Source: an uncultured Saprospiraceae bacterium
Lineage (GTDB): Bacteria; Bacteroidota; Bacteroidia; Chitinophagales; Saprospiraceae
Assembly: GCA_938015595.1 (NCBI GenBank)
Contig: CALLPI010000003.1
Location: forward strand, 1-62,717
Length of the DNA stretch: 62,717 nt
Reading direction: 5' to 3'
The number at the start of each line of letters is the position of its first letter. Position 1 is the first letter of the stretch. The translations under genes were made by a program, and so were the position numbers. The notes under the pieces were generated by a model. It worked only from the letters and a program-made list of their open reading frames with translations. It made no database searches and was not told where the DNA came from. Below, piece by piece: positions 41,999-51,783 of the stretch.

Positions 41999-43915
41999 TC
42001 AGGCTGTCAAGGCCTCTTCCTCCGCTGGTGCTTCGTCTTGCTCTGCTGGCACGACATCTCCAGTGACTTCATCCTTCTCTATGCGCAGGTTATTGATGAT
42101 GAAATCTTGACGCTCAGGGGTGTTTTTACCCATGTAGTAAGCCAGTATTTTGTCGATGCCGGTATCGTCGCTGAGCACCACCGGCTCCAGACGAATGTTG
42201 GGCCCGATGAAGTCGCCAAATTCGCTCGGGGAGATTTCGCCTAGCCCTTTGAATCGAGTGATCTCTGCCTTGCCGCGCAACTTGCGAATAGCTTCTTGTT
42301 TTTCTGTTTCGCTGTAGCAGTAGAAGGTCTGCTTTTTGTCGCGCACCCGAAACAACGGAGTTTCCAGAATGTACAAGTGGCCGTTGCGCACCAGTTCAGG
42401 GAAAAACTGTAGGAAAAAAGTGAGCAGCAGCAAACGGATGTGCATGCCGTCCACGTCGGCATCAGTAGCAATGACTACGCGGTTGTAGCGCAGGTCATCG
42501 AGAGTATCTTCTATGTTGAGGGCGTGCTGTAAAAGGTTGAGCTCCTCGTTTTCGTACACCACTTTCTTGGTGAGGCCATAGCAGTTCAGTGGTTTGCCAC
42601 GCAGGCTGAACACGGCCTGGGTCTGTACATCGCGGGCTTTGGTCAGTGAGCCGGAGGCCGAGTCGCCCTCGGTGATAAAGATCGTAGTAGCCAGGCGGAG
42701 TTCTTCATCGGTTTTCTTTGGTGGGTCGTTAAAGTGAATGCGGCAATCGCGCAGTTTTTTGTTGTGCAGGTTGGCTTTCTTGGCGCGCTGGTTGGCCAGC
42801 TTTTTGATGTCGGCAATTTCTTTGCGTTCGCGCTCGGACTGGAGAATGCGTTTGAGCAGATCAGACCTGACCTCCGGGTTTTTGTGCAGGTAGTTGTCCA
42901 GTTTTTCCTTGATGAAATTGCCCACAAAAGTACGGATGCCCAATCCGCCGGGGGCTATTTCGGTGGAGCCTAACTTGGTTTTGGTCTGGGATTCAAACAC
43001 CGGCTCCTCAATGCGCACGCTCACAGCGGCTATGATAGAGCTGAGCACGTCTTTGCGGTCGAAGTTGCGGTTGTAGTGCTTGTTGATGGTTTCCACTACT
43101 GCTTCCTTGAAGGCGTTGAGGTGAGTGCCACCCTGTGTGGTATGCTGACCATTGACAAAGGAGTAGTATTGCTCGCCGTAGTGGTCGCCGTGCGACATGG
43201 CGACTTCGATGTCCTCGCCGTGCAAATGGATGATGGGATAGCGCAGGTGCTCTGACTTGGTCTTGTGTGAAAGCAGGTCCAGCAGGCCATTTTTGGACAC
43301 AAAGGTCTGGCCGTTATACACGATTTTTAGTCCTGCATTGAGGTAGGCGTAGTTCCACAGTTGATTTTCGATGTACTCTTGCCGGAACCTAAACTTTCGG
43401 AAGATTTGGCTGTCTGGCCTGAAGATGACTTCCGTGCCGTTGGGTTCGTCGGTTTTTTGCAGTTTATGGTCTTTTTGTAACTCGCCGAAGGCGAATTCAG
43501 CCGCTTTGGCATGGCCTTCGCGTACGGCTTTCACTTTGAAGTACTCCGAAAGGGCATTGACGGCCTTAGTACCTACGCCGTTCAAACCCACCGATTTTTT
43601 GAAGGCTTTGGAGTCATACTTGCCGCCGGTGTTGATCTGCGACACGCATTCGATGACCTTGCCTAAAGGGATGCCGCGCCCGTAGTCGCGCACGCGCACG
43701 CTATTTTCATCCACATTGACTTCAATCTGCTTGCCAAAGCCCATGACATATTCGTCAATGGAGTTGTCAATGACCTCTTTGAGGAGCACGTAGATGCCAT
43801 CGTCAGAAGCAGAGCCATCGCCCAGCTTGCCGATGTACATGCCTGGCCTCATGCGAATGTGCTCGCGCCAGTCCAGATGCCTGATGTTGTCTTCTGTATA
43901 GTTTGCCTGCGCCAT
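41999..43915 (-). CDS. parE: DNA topoisomerase IV subunit B
   Basis: 638 residues from ATG 43915 ([20 protein letters not shown]). GHKL ATPase motifs are [32 protein letters not shown] and [13 protein letters not shown]. The TOPRIM part has [12 protein letters not shown] and [17 protein letters not shown]. The wording around [20 protein letters not shown] is that of Bacteroidota ParE rather than GyrB. It works with ParC to separate daughter chromosomes. ParC, often next to it in this phylum, is not downstream here; a helicase gene follows instead. The C-terminus ends in an acidic, Ala/Glu-rich tail ([17 protein letters not shown]). Promoter-like element at 43947-43977. Confidence 0.9.
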   Translation of the reverse strand: MAQANYTEDNIRHLDWREHIRMRPGMYIGKLGDGSASDDGIYVLLKEVIDNSIDEYVMGFGKQIEVNVDENSVRVRDYGRGIPLGKVIECVSQINTGGKYDSKAFKKSVGLNGVGTKAVNALSEYFKVKAVREGHAKAAEFAFGELQKDHKLQKTDEPNGTEVIFRPDSQIFRKFRFRQEYIENQLWNYAYLNAGLKIVYNGQTFVSKNGLLDLLSHKTKSEHLRYPIIHLHGEDIEVAMSHGDHYGEQYYSFVNGQHTTQGGTHLNAFKEAVVETINKHYNRNFDRKDVLSSIIAAVSVRIEEPVFESQTKTKLGSTEIAPGGLGIRTFVGNFIKEKLDNYLHKNPEVRSDLLKRILQSERERKEIADIKKLANQRAKKANLHNKKLRDCRIHFNDPPKKTDEELRLATTIFITEGDSASGSLTKARDVQTQAVFSLRGKPLNCYGLTKKVVYENEELNLLQHALNIEDTLDDLRYNRVVIATDADVDGMHIRLLLLTFFLQFFPELVRNGHLYILETPLFRVRDKKQTFYCYSETEKQEAIRKLRGKAEITRFKGLGEISPSEFGDFIGPNIRLEPVVLSDDTGIDKILAYYMGKNTPERQDFIINNLRIEKDEVTGDVVPAEQDEAPAEEEALTA

Positions 43916-43946
43916 AGTGTGCTGCAAGTTGGTGCTTGAGTGCGGG

Positions 43947-43977
43947 CAAAGATAGGGAAAGGTTTTTTAAACAACAA
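43947..43977 (-). promoter_or_regulatory. Promoter-like element of parE
   Basis: On the minus strand TATCTTTG (43954-43947) with TTG at 43977-43975 (spacer 20) and another TTG at 43974-43972 (spacer 17). It lies 31 bases before the start codon. Confidence 0.6.
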
Positions 43978-44307
43978 GTTTTACATTGAAGATTGAATCT
44001 ATTTTTTGTGGCAAGTATTGGTGCATCTTTTCATACCTTCGGAGACGTTATAGCCAGTACCAAATTGCGAATGGGCATCGGCTGTACTTTTGGGGTGTGC
44101 CTTTGCGTATGTGAATCACTGCACAGGAAGTATCTGCAACTACAGAAAAAAGTGGAATCACTGCCACAGTAGATAGGCTAGAGCACAGGCTGTTGGTCTT
44201 AAAATTCTGAAAGGGCGCGAAGCAGCGATAGTGTAGTCATCGTCGTTATACTTTGAGAAATTCTCACCATACGGCATTTTTTTTGGAAAAAAATCATCAC
44301 AGAAAGA

Positions 44308-44335
44308 TTGAATTTCAAAAAAAAACCTATATTTG
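44308..44335 (+). promoter_or_regulatory. Promoter-like element of the 2198-residue T9SS protein gene
   Basis: TTG (44308-44310), 17-base A-rich spacer, TATATTTG (44328-44335). It would give a leader of about 270 bases before the ATG at 44611, long for this set of genes. No riboswitch fold was recognised in the leader. The remaining bases 43978-44307 show no gene. Confidence 0.55.
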
Positions 44336-44610
44336 AATAAACTTAGAAGTGACTTAGGAAGCGAAATTCAAGAAATCTCGATTAAGTTTTGTTGTGAGTA
44401 GCCAAACGGTTGCAGGTCACGCGTAAGCTAAAGGCAGAGGCTCTTGCTTTGTGTTGCGGCTAAGTTTTTTGCCGAGGTACCTGTGTTTACATACAGACGT
44501 GTGCGTGCTACATATTCTTCTTCAATATCTAGCCAGTGTCGAACAAAAATACAACCAATAGGCTCTGAACTTAAACAGTTTTCATTTTCCCAAAACTAAA
44601 GCACTTCACC

Positions 44611-47600
44611 ATGAACCACAATTCTTCTTTTTTCTTTTTGGCTTTCGCTGCTTTTTGCCTGATTTCTTCTAAAACAGCTTTAGGGCAAAATGTCGTTCGT
44701 GCTGTGGACGACACCGTTTGCATTCAGCTCGGTGTACCTTTCAGTTTCAATGTCAAAGAAAATGACCTGATACCACCTGGTATCAATATGGCGGTCATTC
44801 CTTTATTTCAGTCGTCTTGCGTGCGCCTACTCGAAAACGGCGAACTCCAGCTCATCTCCGACAGCCCAGACTGCTGCGGTACCTACTCACTCGGTTATCG
44901 GTATCATCTCTGCGACTCTCTCAGTTGTTTTGCAAAAATTGAACTGACCATCAAATGCCCCAAACCTGATTGCTCGGTCATAGACCTAAGTAGTTATCTG
45001 AGTGATAGGAATAGTGGGGGTAACCCCGACCTGCCTCCTAACTGCGTAAAGGTGTGTGCTGAGTCGGCAGTTACTTTTTTTCTGCCAAATCTACCAGGAT
45101 TTTCTTACAACTGGAGCGCTTCTGGCGGTACAGTTTCGCCGGGCAGCCATCCTGCTGAAGTGAATATTGCTTGGGGCTCCGCTGGAACTGGCAACATCAT
45201 TGTGAGTATCACAGACAGCTCCAATGTGAACATCACCCGCAATATATGTGTGGACATATTGCCCAAACCCATGGCTTCCTTTACCAAATCGGCATCTTCC
45301 ATTTGCCGCAATGGTTCTATTACTTTTACTAATACTTCTACTGGTGGCAATAGCTATTATTGGGATTTTGGCGATGGCAGCTCTTCGGCTATGTTCTCAC
45401 CTACACACCAGTTCAATACGCCTGGCCTCTACAATGTATGTCTGTATGTAACCAAAGATAATGTGGGGCCAGAAGGCAATCCGCTTTGCTGTTGTACTGA
45501 TACGATGTGCATGATGGTGACGGTGGACTCGTTGGAGGGGCCCAACATCTACTGGATTTCTACGCTTTGCGCCGGAGATAGTAGTAAATACTGGACGGAT
45601 GCGGTCAACTGCTCTTCTTATCAATGGACGGTACTAGATCACAATGGAGCGCCGGTGAGTTTCACTGGCCAGGGTAATGATACCATTTGTGTGGTATGGG
45701 GCAACGGGCCGTTCGGAACCGTCATGCTGGAGGTTTTAGGTTGTAGCCAAGCCTATTGCAGCCAACCTACCACAGCCGTTGTCCCCATCATTTCGCCCAA
45801 GGCAGTAGTGAGTGGCCCAGCAGTGGTATGTGCTAATGAAACAGTCACGTATGCCCTGCCCAAATGGCCAAGTGTATATTACTATTGGCAAATTGTGGGA
45901 GGTACACTTATATCGGGCCAAGGCACTAATGTGGTCACTATACAATGGGGGGCAGGGTCATCAGGGTTGATCACCGTAAGTTACAGCAGCCCGTTTTTAC
46001 AAGGCTTACCGGGGCACAATCCTCCTGATTGTAGTGGCACGGCCGTGCTAGATGTGCAAATCAAGCCCAAGTTTACTGTTCAGGCTTTTCCAGGTGTGCG
46101 GTGTGTCAATGCTACATCTACTGTTTTTGCCCAGCCCTTCGATAGTTATACCTGGACGGTTAGTCCGGTAGCACCCTTCACTGGGCAAGGTACTAGTGTC
46201 ATTAATATAAATTGGGCTGCACCGGGTACTTACACAGTCACAGCTATTCCAACAAATGCTTCTGCTTATTGCAACAGCAGTGCCTCTGTGGTTATTCAGG
46301 TGTTGGATGTTCCGGCGCCGGACTCCATCACTGGGCCGCTACTGATATGCCCTGGCGAAACGCAGGCCTATTTTGGCCATACCTCAACATCGGGTACATT
46401 GCTGAATTGGGTGGTGACCGGTGGTACTCCTGCCACGGGTAGTGGCAATTCGATTATGGTTACCTGGGGAAGTTCGGGGCCTTACATCTTGTCGCTCTCA
46501 CAAAGTCTTGCCGGGCAGCCTGGATGCAGCTCGCCAGCTATACAACTAACGGCGATGCCCAAGCAAATAGTGGGACCACTCACCATCAGTGGCCCTTCGG
46601 GCTGTACCAGCAGTACACAAATGTATTCTGCCGGCCCCATGCAGCACCCTGATGCCACATTCAGTTGGACCATATCGCCAGCTACCGCAGGCAGTGTGGT
46701 TGGTGGTCAGGGAACGCCTAATGTGAACATACAATGGAATGATACGCCCGGTACAGCTATGCTTACGGTGGCCGTGACCTTGTGTGGTATTACGCAGGTG
46801 CACTCCATCGCAGTAACGCTCAATGGGCCAACTGTACCTACCATTACCCAAATAGGGACACTATGCCCTGGCAGTACCGTTACGCTGGATGCCGGTAGTG
46901 GTTTCAGTAGCTACATGTGGTCCAACTCAGCCACTACCCAAAGTATCACCATTTCTACTCCTGGGGCCTATACTGTCAAAACTACTGATGCCAACGGTTG
47001 TATGATTACCGTGTCGCATCAGGTAGTATCTGCTTCCGGGCCTTTGGCATCTATTTCTACGGGTAGCCCACAGTTGCTGTGTATTGACCCCCCCATTCCG
47101 GCAACATCTACCCTGGTGGCGCTGACTCAACCTGGCAACACCTATCAGTGGTTTTGCAACGGCACGCCACAGGCTACACCCTCGCCTACGGCTACCACCT
47201 TTACACATAATAATACCTATGTGGTGGATACTTTCAATTATTGGGTAGTGGTGACAGCCCCCAATGGTTGTACGGCTACGTCCAACTCTATCGTTATTGT
47301 ACAAGCGGATTGCAGTAGCGGCAATGGCGGTATAGTTTGTACACCCAACAGTGTATACAGCTTATCCTTCACTGTGGCTAATCAGTTTCCCAATTGCAAT
47401 GTAGTTAACTTTACTAGTTTTCCTTCTAATGTAAATTTGATCAGCTGGGATTTTGGCGATCCTAACAGCAATGTTAATTCAGGTACCCTGACCAACGCCC
47501 AACACCTCTACAGTCAAGCAGGTTGCTTCTTGGTAAGGCTAAATGGCACCACGCCAGGTACGCTCAGTGATGGGTCGCCAACTATCTGTCCAGTAAGTTT

Positions 47601-50600
47601 TGCAGACAGTGTGTGCGTGCCAGTAGTAGCCGATTTCAGTTATGTAGTAAGTTGTTCACCAGCGCCTTTCACGGTTGCGTTTACTAATCTAACGAGCATC
47701 CTGCCAGGCGAAGTCATCTCCGGCTATTCATGGGATTTTGGTGATTCGAATACCTCTACTGCCACAAATCCTACTCATACCTATACCGCTGCGGGTTCTT
47801 ACACTGTTAAGCTTACTGTCACTTTGGCAAGTGGCTGTCAGGCCACATTCACTCAAAATATAGTGGTGACAGGATTGAGTGCACCGAGTATTTCCTTCAA
47901 CCCCAACCCACCTTGTGCCGGGCAGCCCGTACAGTTTATTGGCAACGCTACGGGCAACATCATCATTTGGACGTGGAATTTTGGCAACGGCGCTACCAAT
48001 AGCAGCCAGAATCCAATGCAAACCTACCTCATGGACGGTACTTACACTGTGTCTCTCACCATCGTAGATGCAGAGGGCTGTACCGCCATTTCTACCCAAA
48101 ACATTGTGGTACAACCTACGCCTTCGGGTACTATCTCGCCCAGTACTCCTCAAACAATATGCACCGGCCAAAGCGTGACACTGACCGCTCCTACCGGAGC
48201 AGGTTATACTTATCTGTGGAGCGACAACTCTACTGGTCCGACGCTGACTGTCACCAGCAGTGGTAGTTACAGTGTACAAGTTACACTTGGCTCGTGCTCC
48301 TATACCACGCCCGCTGTCACAGTGACGGTGCTGCCCCCACCACCGGCTGTCATCAGTGGCAATCCGGTTATTTGTGATATGGGATGCACTACGCTATTGG
48401 CACCTCCGGGTTATACCTACCAATGGCTTGATCCGGTGAATCCCATCCCTGGTCAAACCAGCGCATCCTTGACGGTTTGTTCAGGAAGCCTGCTACCAGC
48501 CTACGCAGTATCTGTAACTGACGGCAATGGTTGTTCGGCGGTGTCTCCGCCAGTGACGGTGACAGTGGCCACATCGCCTTCTTTTAGCGTGAGTACCATT
48601 CCTGCCCCAGCCTGTGAAGGTACGCCCACTGTGCTCAGTGTGTCGCCTGTACAGCCCAATGTGGTGTATTCCTGGAGCAATGGCAGTAGCGGTACTTCGA
48701 TTACAGTATTGCAGGCAGGTACTTACACCGCTATTGGCATAGACACGCTGACTGGATGTAGTAGCTCTGCCTTTGCCAAGGTCAACCCATTGCCTGATTT
48801 GTGTTTGGTTCCAACCGGATGCTACAAGGCCTGCGATCCTTACACAATTTGTGGGCCGTCAGGTTTGGCTTCTTATCAATGGAACTTCAACGGCGTGCCT
48901 ATACCCGGCGCCAATGATTCCTGCCTCGTTGTTACACAAAGCGGATCGTACAGCCTCACTGGCACTACAGCGGCAGGCTGCTCAGCTACCAGCGATACTT
49001 TGATTTTGGAGTTGATGGACTGTGGCTGCGACAATCAGTTTGATGTAACGGCAACGCCTGTACCCGGCGATACTTGCTGCTGGATATTGAGCTACAACAA
49101 TAGCTATGCTGGCCCAATCAGCGGCTTGGCGATCCATACTCAGCATGCTGACATTGGCTTTGATCTGAGCAGCCTGAATCCGGCGTTGCAGGTAGTGGGT
49201 ATAAGTCCTGGTAGTATTGCGCTTACGGGAAATCCGTTTGGTAGCAATATACCGCAAGGCGTGCTCAGCAACTTCCTCAAATTTTGTTTGAAAGATGTAT
49301 CCAGCTCTCCGCAACAACTCATATTCGACTGGTATGATGATACTTACAATATAGTTTGCTCTGATACTTTGTTGCTGGAATGCCCGGTTGAGCCTGACTG
49401 CGTCTATCTGCTCAACGACAGTATTTACTGCGAAGACAAAGAGGTGAAATACACTTTCACTGTGTGTAATCCCAATGACGCCGCGTTCAGTGTGGGCAAT
49501 ATTTTGCTACAGCCTGTCAGCCCTGCAGGGGCTACGATCACGCCGTCGGTCATCAATGTCTCTCCTGCCATGGCACCTGGCGAGTGCCGTACCTACACCG
49601 TAACACTGGGGGGCGGTACGAGCATCTTTGGTGATACGCTCTGCTTCCGCCTGCTGGCGCACGATTTCGACCCCGCAGTAGTGGACACGGCGCTTTGCTG
49701 TGCGCTGGATACGCTGTACTGCATTCCCATACCAGACTGTGAGCCCTGTGATGACATAGAAGTCATTGCAAGACCCATTGGTCCTACTGGCTCGGGGCCT
49801 TGCTGTTTCAACGTCACGTTGGTCAACAATTTCTCAGGCAACTACTTTGATGGTGTTGGCTTGTGTCTTATTACGCCTGGAGCTACTTTCAGTGCATTTG
49901 CCAATACGCTTGGCTCCGGTTGGGCTACTATCAGCTATAGCCCTACCGCAATTATGCTGGATGTAATACCGCCCTTGGGCAATGCGTTGCCATTAGGAGC
50001 GACTACCCTGCCTGTACTGTGTATCCATACGGCTCAATTTGCCGATCCAATACTGGAAGTCAAGTGGATGCGAGACGACTCAGTCGTGTGCCGCGATACG
50101 GTGGTGCTGAGCTGTCTTCCGCCTTGCGGCTACTTTTCTGATGAAGAAGTAGTTTGTACATCGAATGGCAGTTGGCTATATCAGGGCATCTTCAACAATA
50201 CATCGCCTTACACGGTGAATCAGCTCAACGTAGTATTTACTTCACCGCCTGGTCTCACGGCCTACAATCAAAGCCTGCTCGGTACGCCTGTACCTCCTGG
50301 CGGGCAAGTACCTTTCAGCATACCCATTGGGCCACCTGCCATGGCCGGGGATTCAGTCTGTTTTACTGTTGCCATGCACGATACCCTGAATGTACAATGT
50401 TGTAATGTGCGTCATTGCATTAAGTTGCCTGAATGCCCTGCTCTTTGTGTGGATTATGCCCAAATAAATTTGTCTTGGCCTTGCTTGGCGATTTATCTCC
50501 CCGTTTGCGGCTGCGATAGCATGACTTATTCCAATGCTTGTAGAGCACAATATCACTTTGGTATTACCTCATGGACGGACGGCGCTTGTCCAAAAGATCT

Positions 50601-51207
50601 GATCAATTGCCGTTGTGACAATACCTTCTTCGATGTTGTACAGTCTGGCTTTACTGTCATTCCAAACCAGTCGCCGCCTGCCGCTCAATATACCTATATT
50701 CTTACGCCGCCTTCGGCACTTCTTCCCTGCGACCGCGTAAATTGGCGTTTCCGGCGCATTCTTCCGTCGTTTCCGACAAGCCCTTGGATAAACATAGGCC
50801 CATTTGATGCCAACAGTGGCGTTACCCACACCTTTCCCGGGCCAGGCTTTTATCAGATATGTATGGAGGTAGTTCGTATTACGCCAGAAGGGCAGATCTG
50901 CAAGCGGGAGGTATGCAATTTTGTCGACGCTTTCATCCCGTTAGACCATAATATTACGAGGCTCAATGTTGTACCCAACCCTTCTAATGGGCAGTTTTTT
51001 ATCGTACCTTTATCAGAGGAAATCACCTCTATGGAAGTGTTGGTCCGAGATGTACTAGGCAAAGAACTTTCTAGACTCCAGATAGACGGCTTGCGTCAGG
51101 GCGATCCCTGGCTCTTGAATATCAGTGACTTGCCCAGCGGAGTGTATCTGCTGGAATGCATTATGGGCAATAATCAAAAACAGCTGGTACGTGTACTGAA
51201 GCTGTAA
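44611..51207 (+). CDS. Giant secreted PKD/Ig-like repeat protein with Kazal-like domain and T9SS type A tail
   Basis: 2198 residues. Signal peptide (about 1-25, ending KTALGQ). PKD-type domains with WDFGDG-like cores lie near 222-300, 930-985, 1005-1085 and 1092-1165; Ig-like repeats with YxWSNG...G.Y.V...D..GC are scattered between about 580 and 1460. From about 1470 to 1940 there is a tandem A-B-A-B of two Cys-rich modules of about 120 residues: A begins CDNQFDVTATP or CDDIEVIARP and contains a CC pair; B includes PAMAPGECRTYTV or PPAMAGDSVCFTV. A Kazal-like domain (about 1940-1993, YLPVCGCDSMTYSNAC) follows. The last about 88 residues (NVVPNPSNGQFF, DVLGKELSRL, LPSGVYLLECIMG) form the type A sorting domain, so the protein is exported across the outer membrane by T9SS. 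Role unknown; adhesion or protease control are possible. Confidence 0.87.
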   Translation: MNHNSSFFFLAFAAFCLISSKTALGQNVVRAVDDTVCIQLGVPFSFNVKENDLIPPGINMAVIPLFQSSCVRLLENGELQLISDSPDCCGTYSLGYRYHLCDSLSCFAKIELTIKCPKPDCSVIDLSSYLSDRNSGGNPDLPPNCVKVCAESAVTFFLPNLPGFSYNWSASGGTVSPGSHPAEVNIAWGSAGTGNIIVSITDSSNVNITRNICVDILPKPMASFTKSASSICRNGSITFTNTSTGGNSYYWDFGDGSSSAMFSPTHQFNTPGLYNVCLYVTKDNVGPEGNPLCCCTDTMCMMVTVDSLEGPNIYWISTLCAGDSSKYWTDAVNCSSYQWTVLDHNGAPVSFTGQGNDTICVVWGNGPFGTVMLEVLGCSQAYCSQPTTAVVPIISPKAVVSGPAVVCANETVTYALPKWPSVYYYWQIVGGTLISGQGTNVVTIQWGAGSSGLITVSYSSPFLQGLPGHNPPDCSGTAVLDVQIKPKFTVQAFPGVRCVNATSTVFAQPFDSYTWTVSPVAPFTGQGTSVININWAAPGTYTVTAIPTNASAYCNSSASVVIQVLDVPAPDSITGPLLICPGETQAYFGHTSTSGTLLNWVVTGGTPATGSGNSIMVTWGSSGPYILSLSQSLAGQPGCSSPAIQLTAMPKQIVGPLTISGPSGCTSSTQMYSAGPMQHPDATFSWTISPATAGSVVGGQGTPNVNIQWNDTPGTAMLTVAVTLCGITQVHSIAVTLNGPTVPTITQIGTLCPGSTVTLDAGSGFSSYMWSNSATTQSITISTPGAYTVKTTDANGCMITVSHQVVSASGPLASISTGSPQLLCIDPPIPATSTLVALTQPGNTYQWFCNGTPQATPSPTATTFTHNNTYVVDTFNYWVVVTAPNGCTATSNSIVIVQADCSSGNGGIVCTPNSVYSLSFTVANQFPNCNVVNFTSFPSNVNLISWDFGDPNSNVNSGTLTNAQHLYSQAGCFLVRLNGTTPGTLSDGSPTICPVSFADSVCVPVVADFSYVVSCSPAPFTVAFTNLTSILPGEVISGYSWDFGDSNTSTATNPTHTYTAAGSYTVKLTVTLASGCQATFTQNIVVTGLSAPSISFNPNPPCAGQPVQFIGNATGNIIIWTWNFGNGATNSSQNPMQTYLMDGTYTVSLTIVDAEGCTAISTQNIVVQPTPSGTISPSTPQTICTGQSVTLTAPTGAGYTYLWSDNSTGPTLTVTSSGSYSVQVTLGSCSYTTPAVTVTVLPPPPAVISGNPVICDMGCTTLLAPPGYTYQWLDPVNPIPGQTSASLTVCSGSLLPAYAVSVTDGNGCSAVSPPVTVTVATSPSFSVSTIPAPACEGTPTVLSVSPVQPNVVYSWSNGSSGTSITVLQAGTYTAIGIDTLTGCSSSAFAKVNPLPDLCLVPTGCYKACDPYTICGPSGLASYQWNFNGVPIPGANDSCLVVTQSGSYSLTGTTAAGCSATSDTLILELMDCGCDNQFDVTATPVPGDTCCWILSYNNSYAGPISGLAIHTQHADIGFDLSSLNPALQVVGISPGSIALTGNPFGSNIPQGVLSNFLKFCLKDVSSSPQQLIFDWYDDTYNIVCSDTLLLECPVEPDCVYLLNDSIYCEDKEVKYTFTVCNPNDAAFSVGNILLQPVSPAGATITPSVINVSPAMAPGECRTYTVTLGGGTSIFGDTLCFRLLAHDFDPAVVDTALCCALDTLYCIPIPDCEPCDDIEVIARPIGPTGSGPCCFNVTLVNNFSGNYFDGVGLCLITPGATFSAFANTLGSGWATISYSPTAIMLDVIPPLGNALPLGATTLPVLCIHTAQFADPILEVKWMRDDSVVCRDTVVLSCLPPCGYFSDEEVVCTSNGSWLYQGIFNNTSPYTVNQLNVVFTSPPGLTAYNQSLLGTPVPPGGQVPFSIPIGPPAMAGDSVCFTVAMHDTLNVQCCNVRHCIKLPECPALCVDYAQINLSWPCLAIYLPVCGCDSMTYSNACRAQYHFGITSWTDGACPKDLINCRCDNTFFDVVQSGFTVIPNQSPPAAQYTYILTPPSALLPCDRVNWRFRRILPSFPTSPWINIGPFDANSGVTHTFPGPGFYQICMEVVRITPEGQICKREVCNFVDAFIPLDHNITRLNVVPNPSNGQFFIVPLSEEITSMEVLVRDVLGKELSRLQIDGLRQGDPWLLNISDLPSGVYLLECIMGNNQKQLVRVLKL

Positions 51208-51783
51208 AGTCAACGACAGGGCTTGAGTGGCTTACCCAACAAGGATGTCGAACAGTTCATCAGTGTTGAGGGCTTAAAGCGTTTTGAACCCTTGCTCCCC
51301 GAGTTGTGTGCAAGCCAAGCGCTTCCCTCAGCACTGACATCACCACGGCGGCATCTGGGCCTTGAGCACCGTGCTATCTTTTTCTCTCATGTACATGCGT
51401 GGTTGTAAAATAGTTCGCTAAGGATTCTAAGGTTTGTGGGGGGGGCAGAGCAGGTTGAAAAATGGGGGCTAGCATACACACCATAACACAGGAGCTCTGG
51501 CTGAAGTAGCCGGCACTTTGGCTGAAGAAGTAGCCGTATGTAGTCGAAATTTTATGGAGGTAGCCCAAAAAGTGCGTCATGGGCTGAGGATGGTGTATGG
51601 ATTTGGTGTATTTGGCAGAATTGCCATCATGCATACCAGGCGGCGCCAAGTTTTGTATGATCATCCACGGCGGGTGTCCCTGTAGTTTAGCGTGCTGCGT
51701 TTCTTAGGGTTAGGGCTTGCGAGCTCAATTGCCCCCCCCTTCCTAATAGTGCCCTGTTCACAGCCCCTTAGCAAGGCCCTCCC
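51208..51783. other. Intergenic stretch between two large genes
   Basis: About 575 bases with no supported gene. They include a G-run (GGGGGGGG near 51437-51444), a C-run (51727-51734), two near-identical copies of GGCTGAAG..GTAGCCG at about 51492 and 51521, and the half palindromic repeat E at 51642-51664. No tRNA or stable terminator was recognised. Confidence 0.5.
51642..51664 (+). repeat. Dispersed palindrome, copy E (half copy)
   Basis: GGCGCCAAGTTTTGTATGAT matches the left arm and the beginning of the loop of copies C and D, with two bases (GC or GT) missing after TTTTGT. The right arm and flank are absent. Orientation as C and D. Confidence 0.55.

Noticed and set aside
51374-51664. 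Minus-strand frame of 96 codons in the gap after the giant gene
   Set aside because: Begins in half palindrome E and shows no protein-like pattern; treated as chance.
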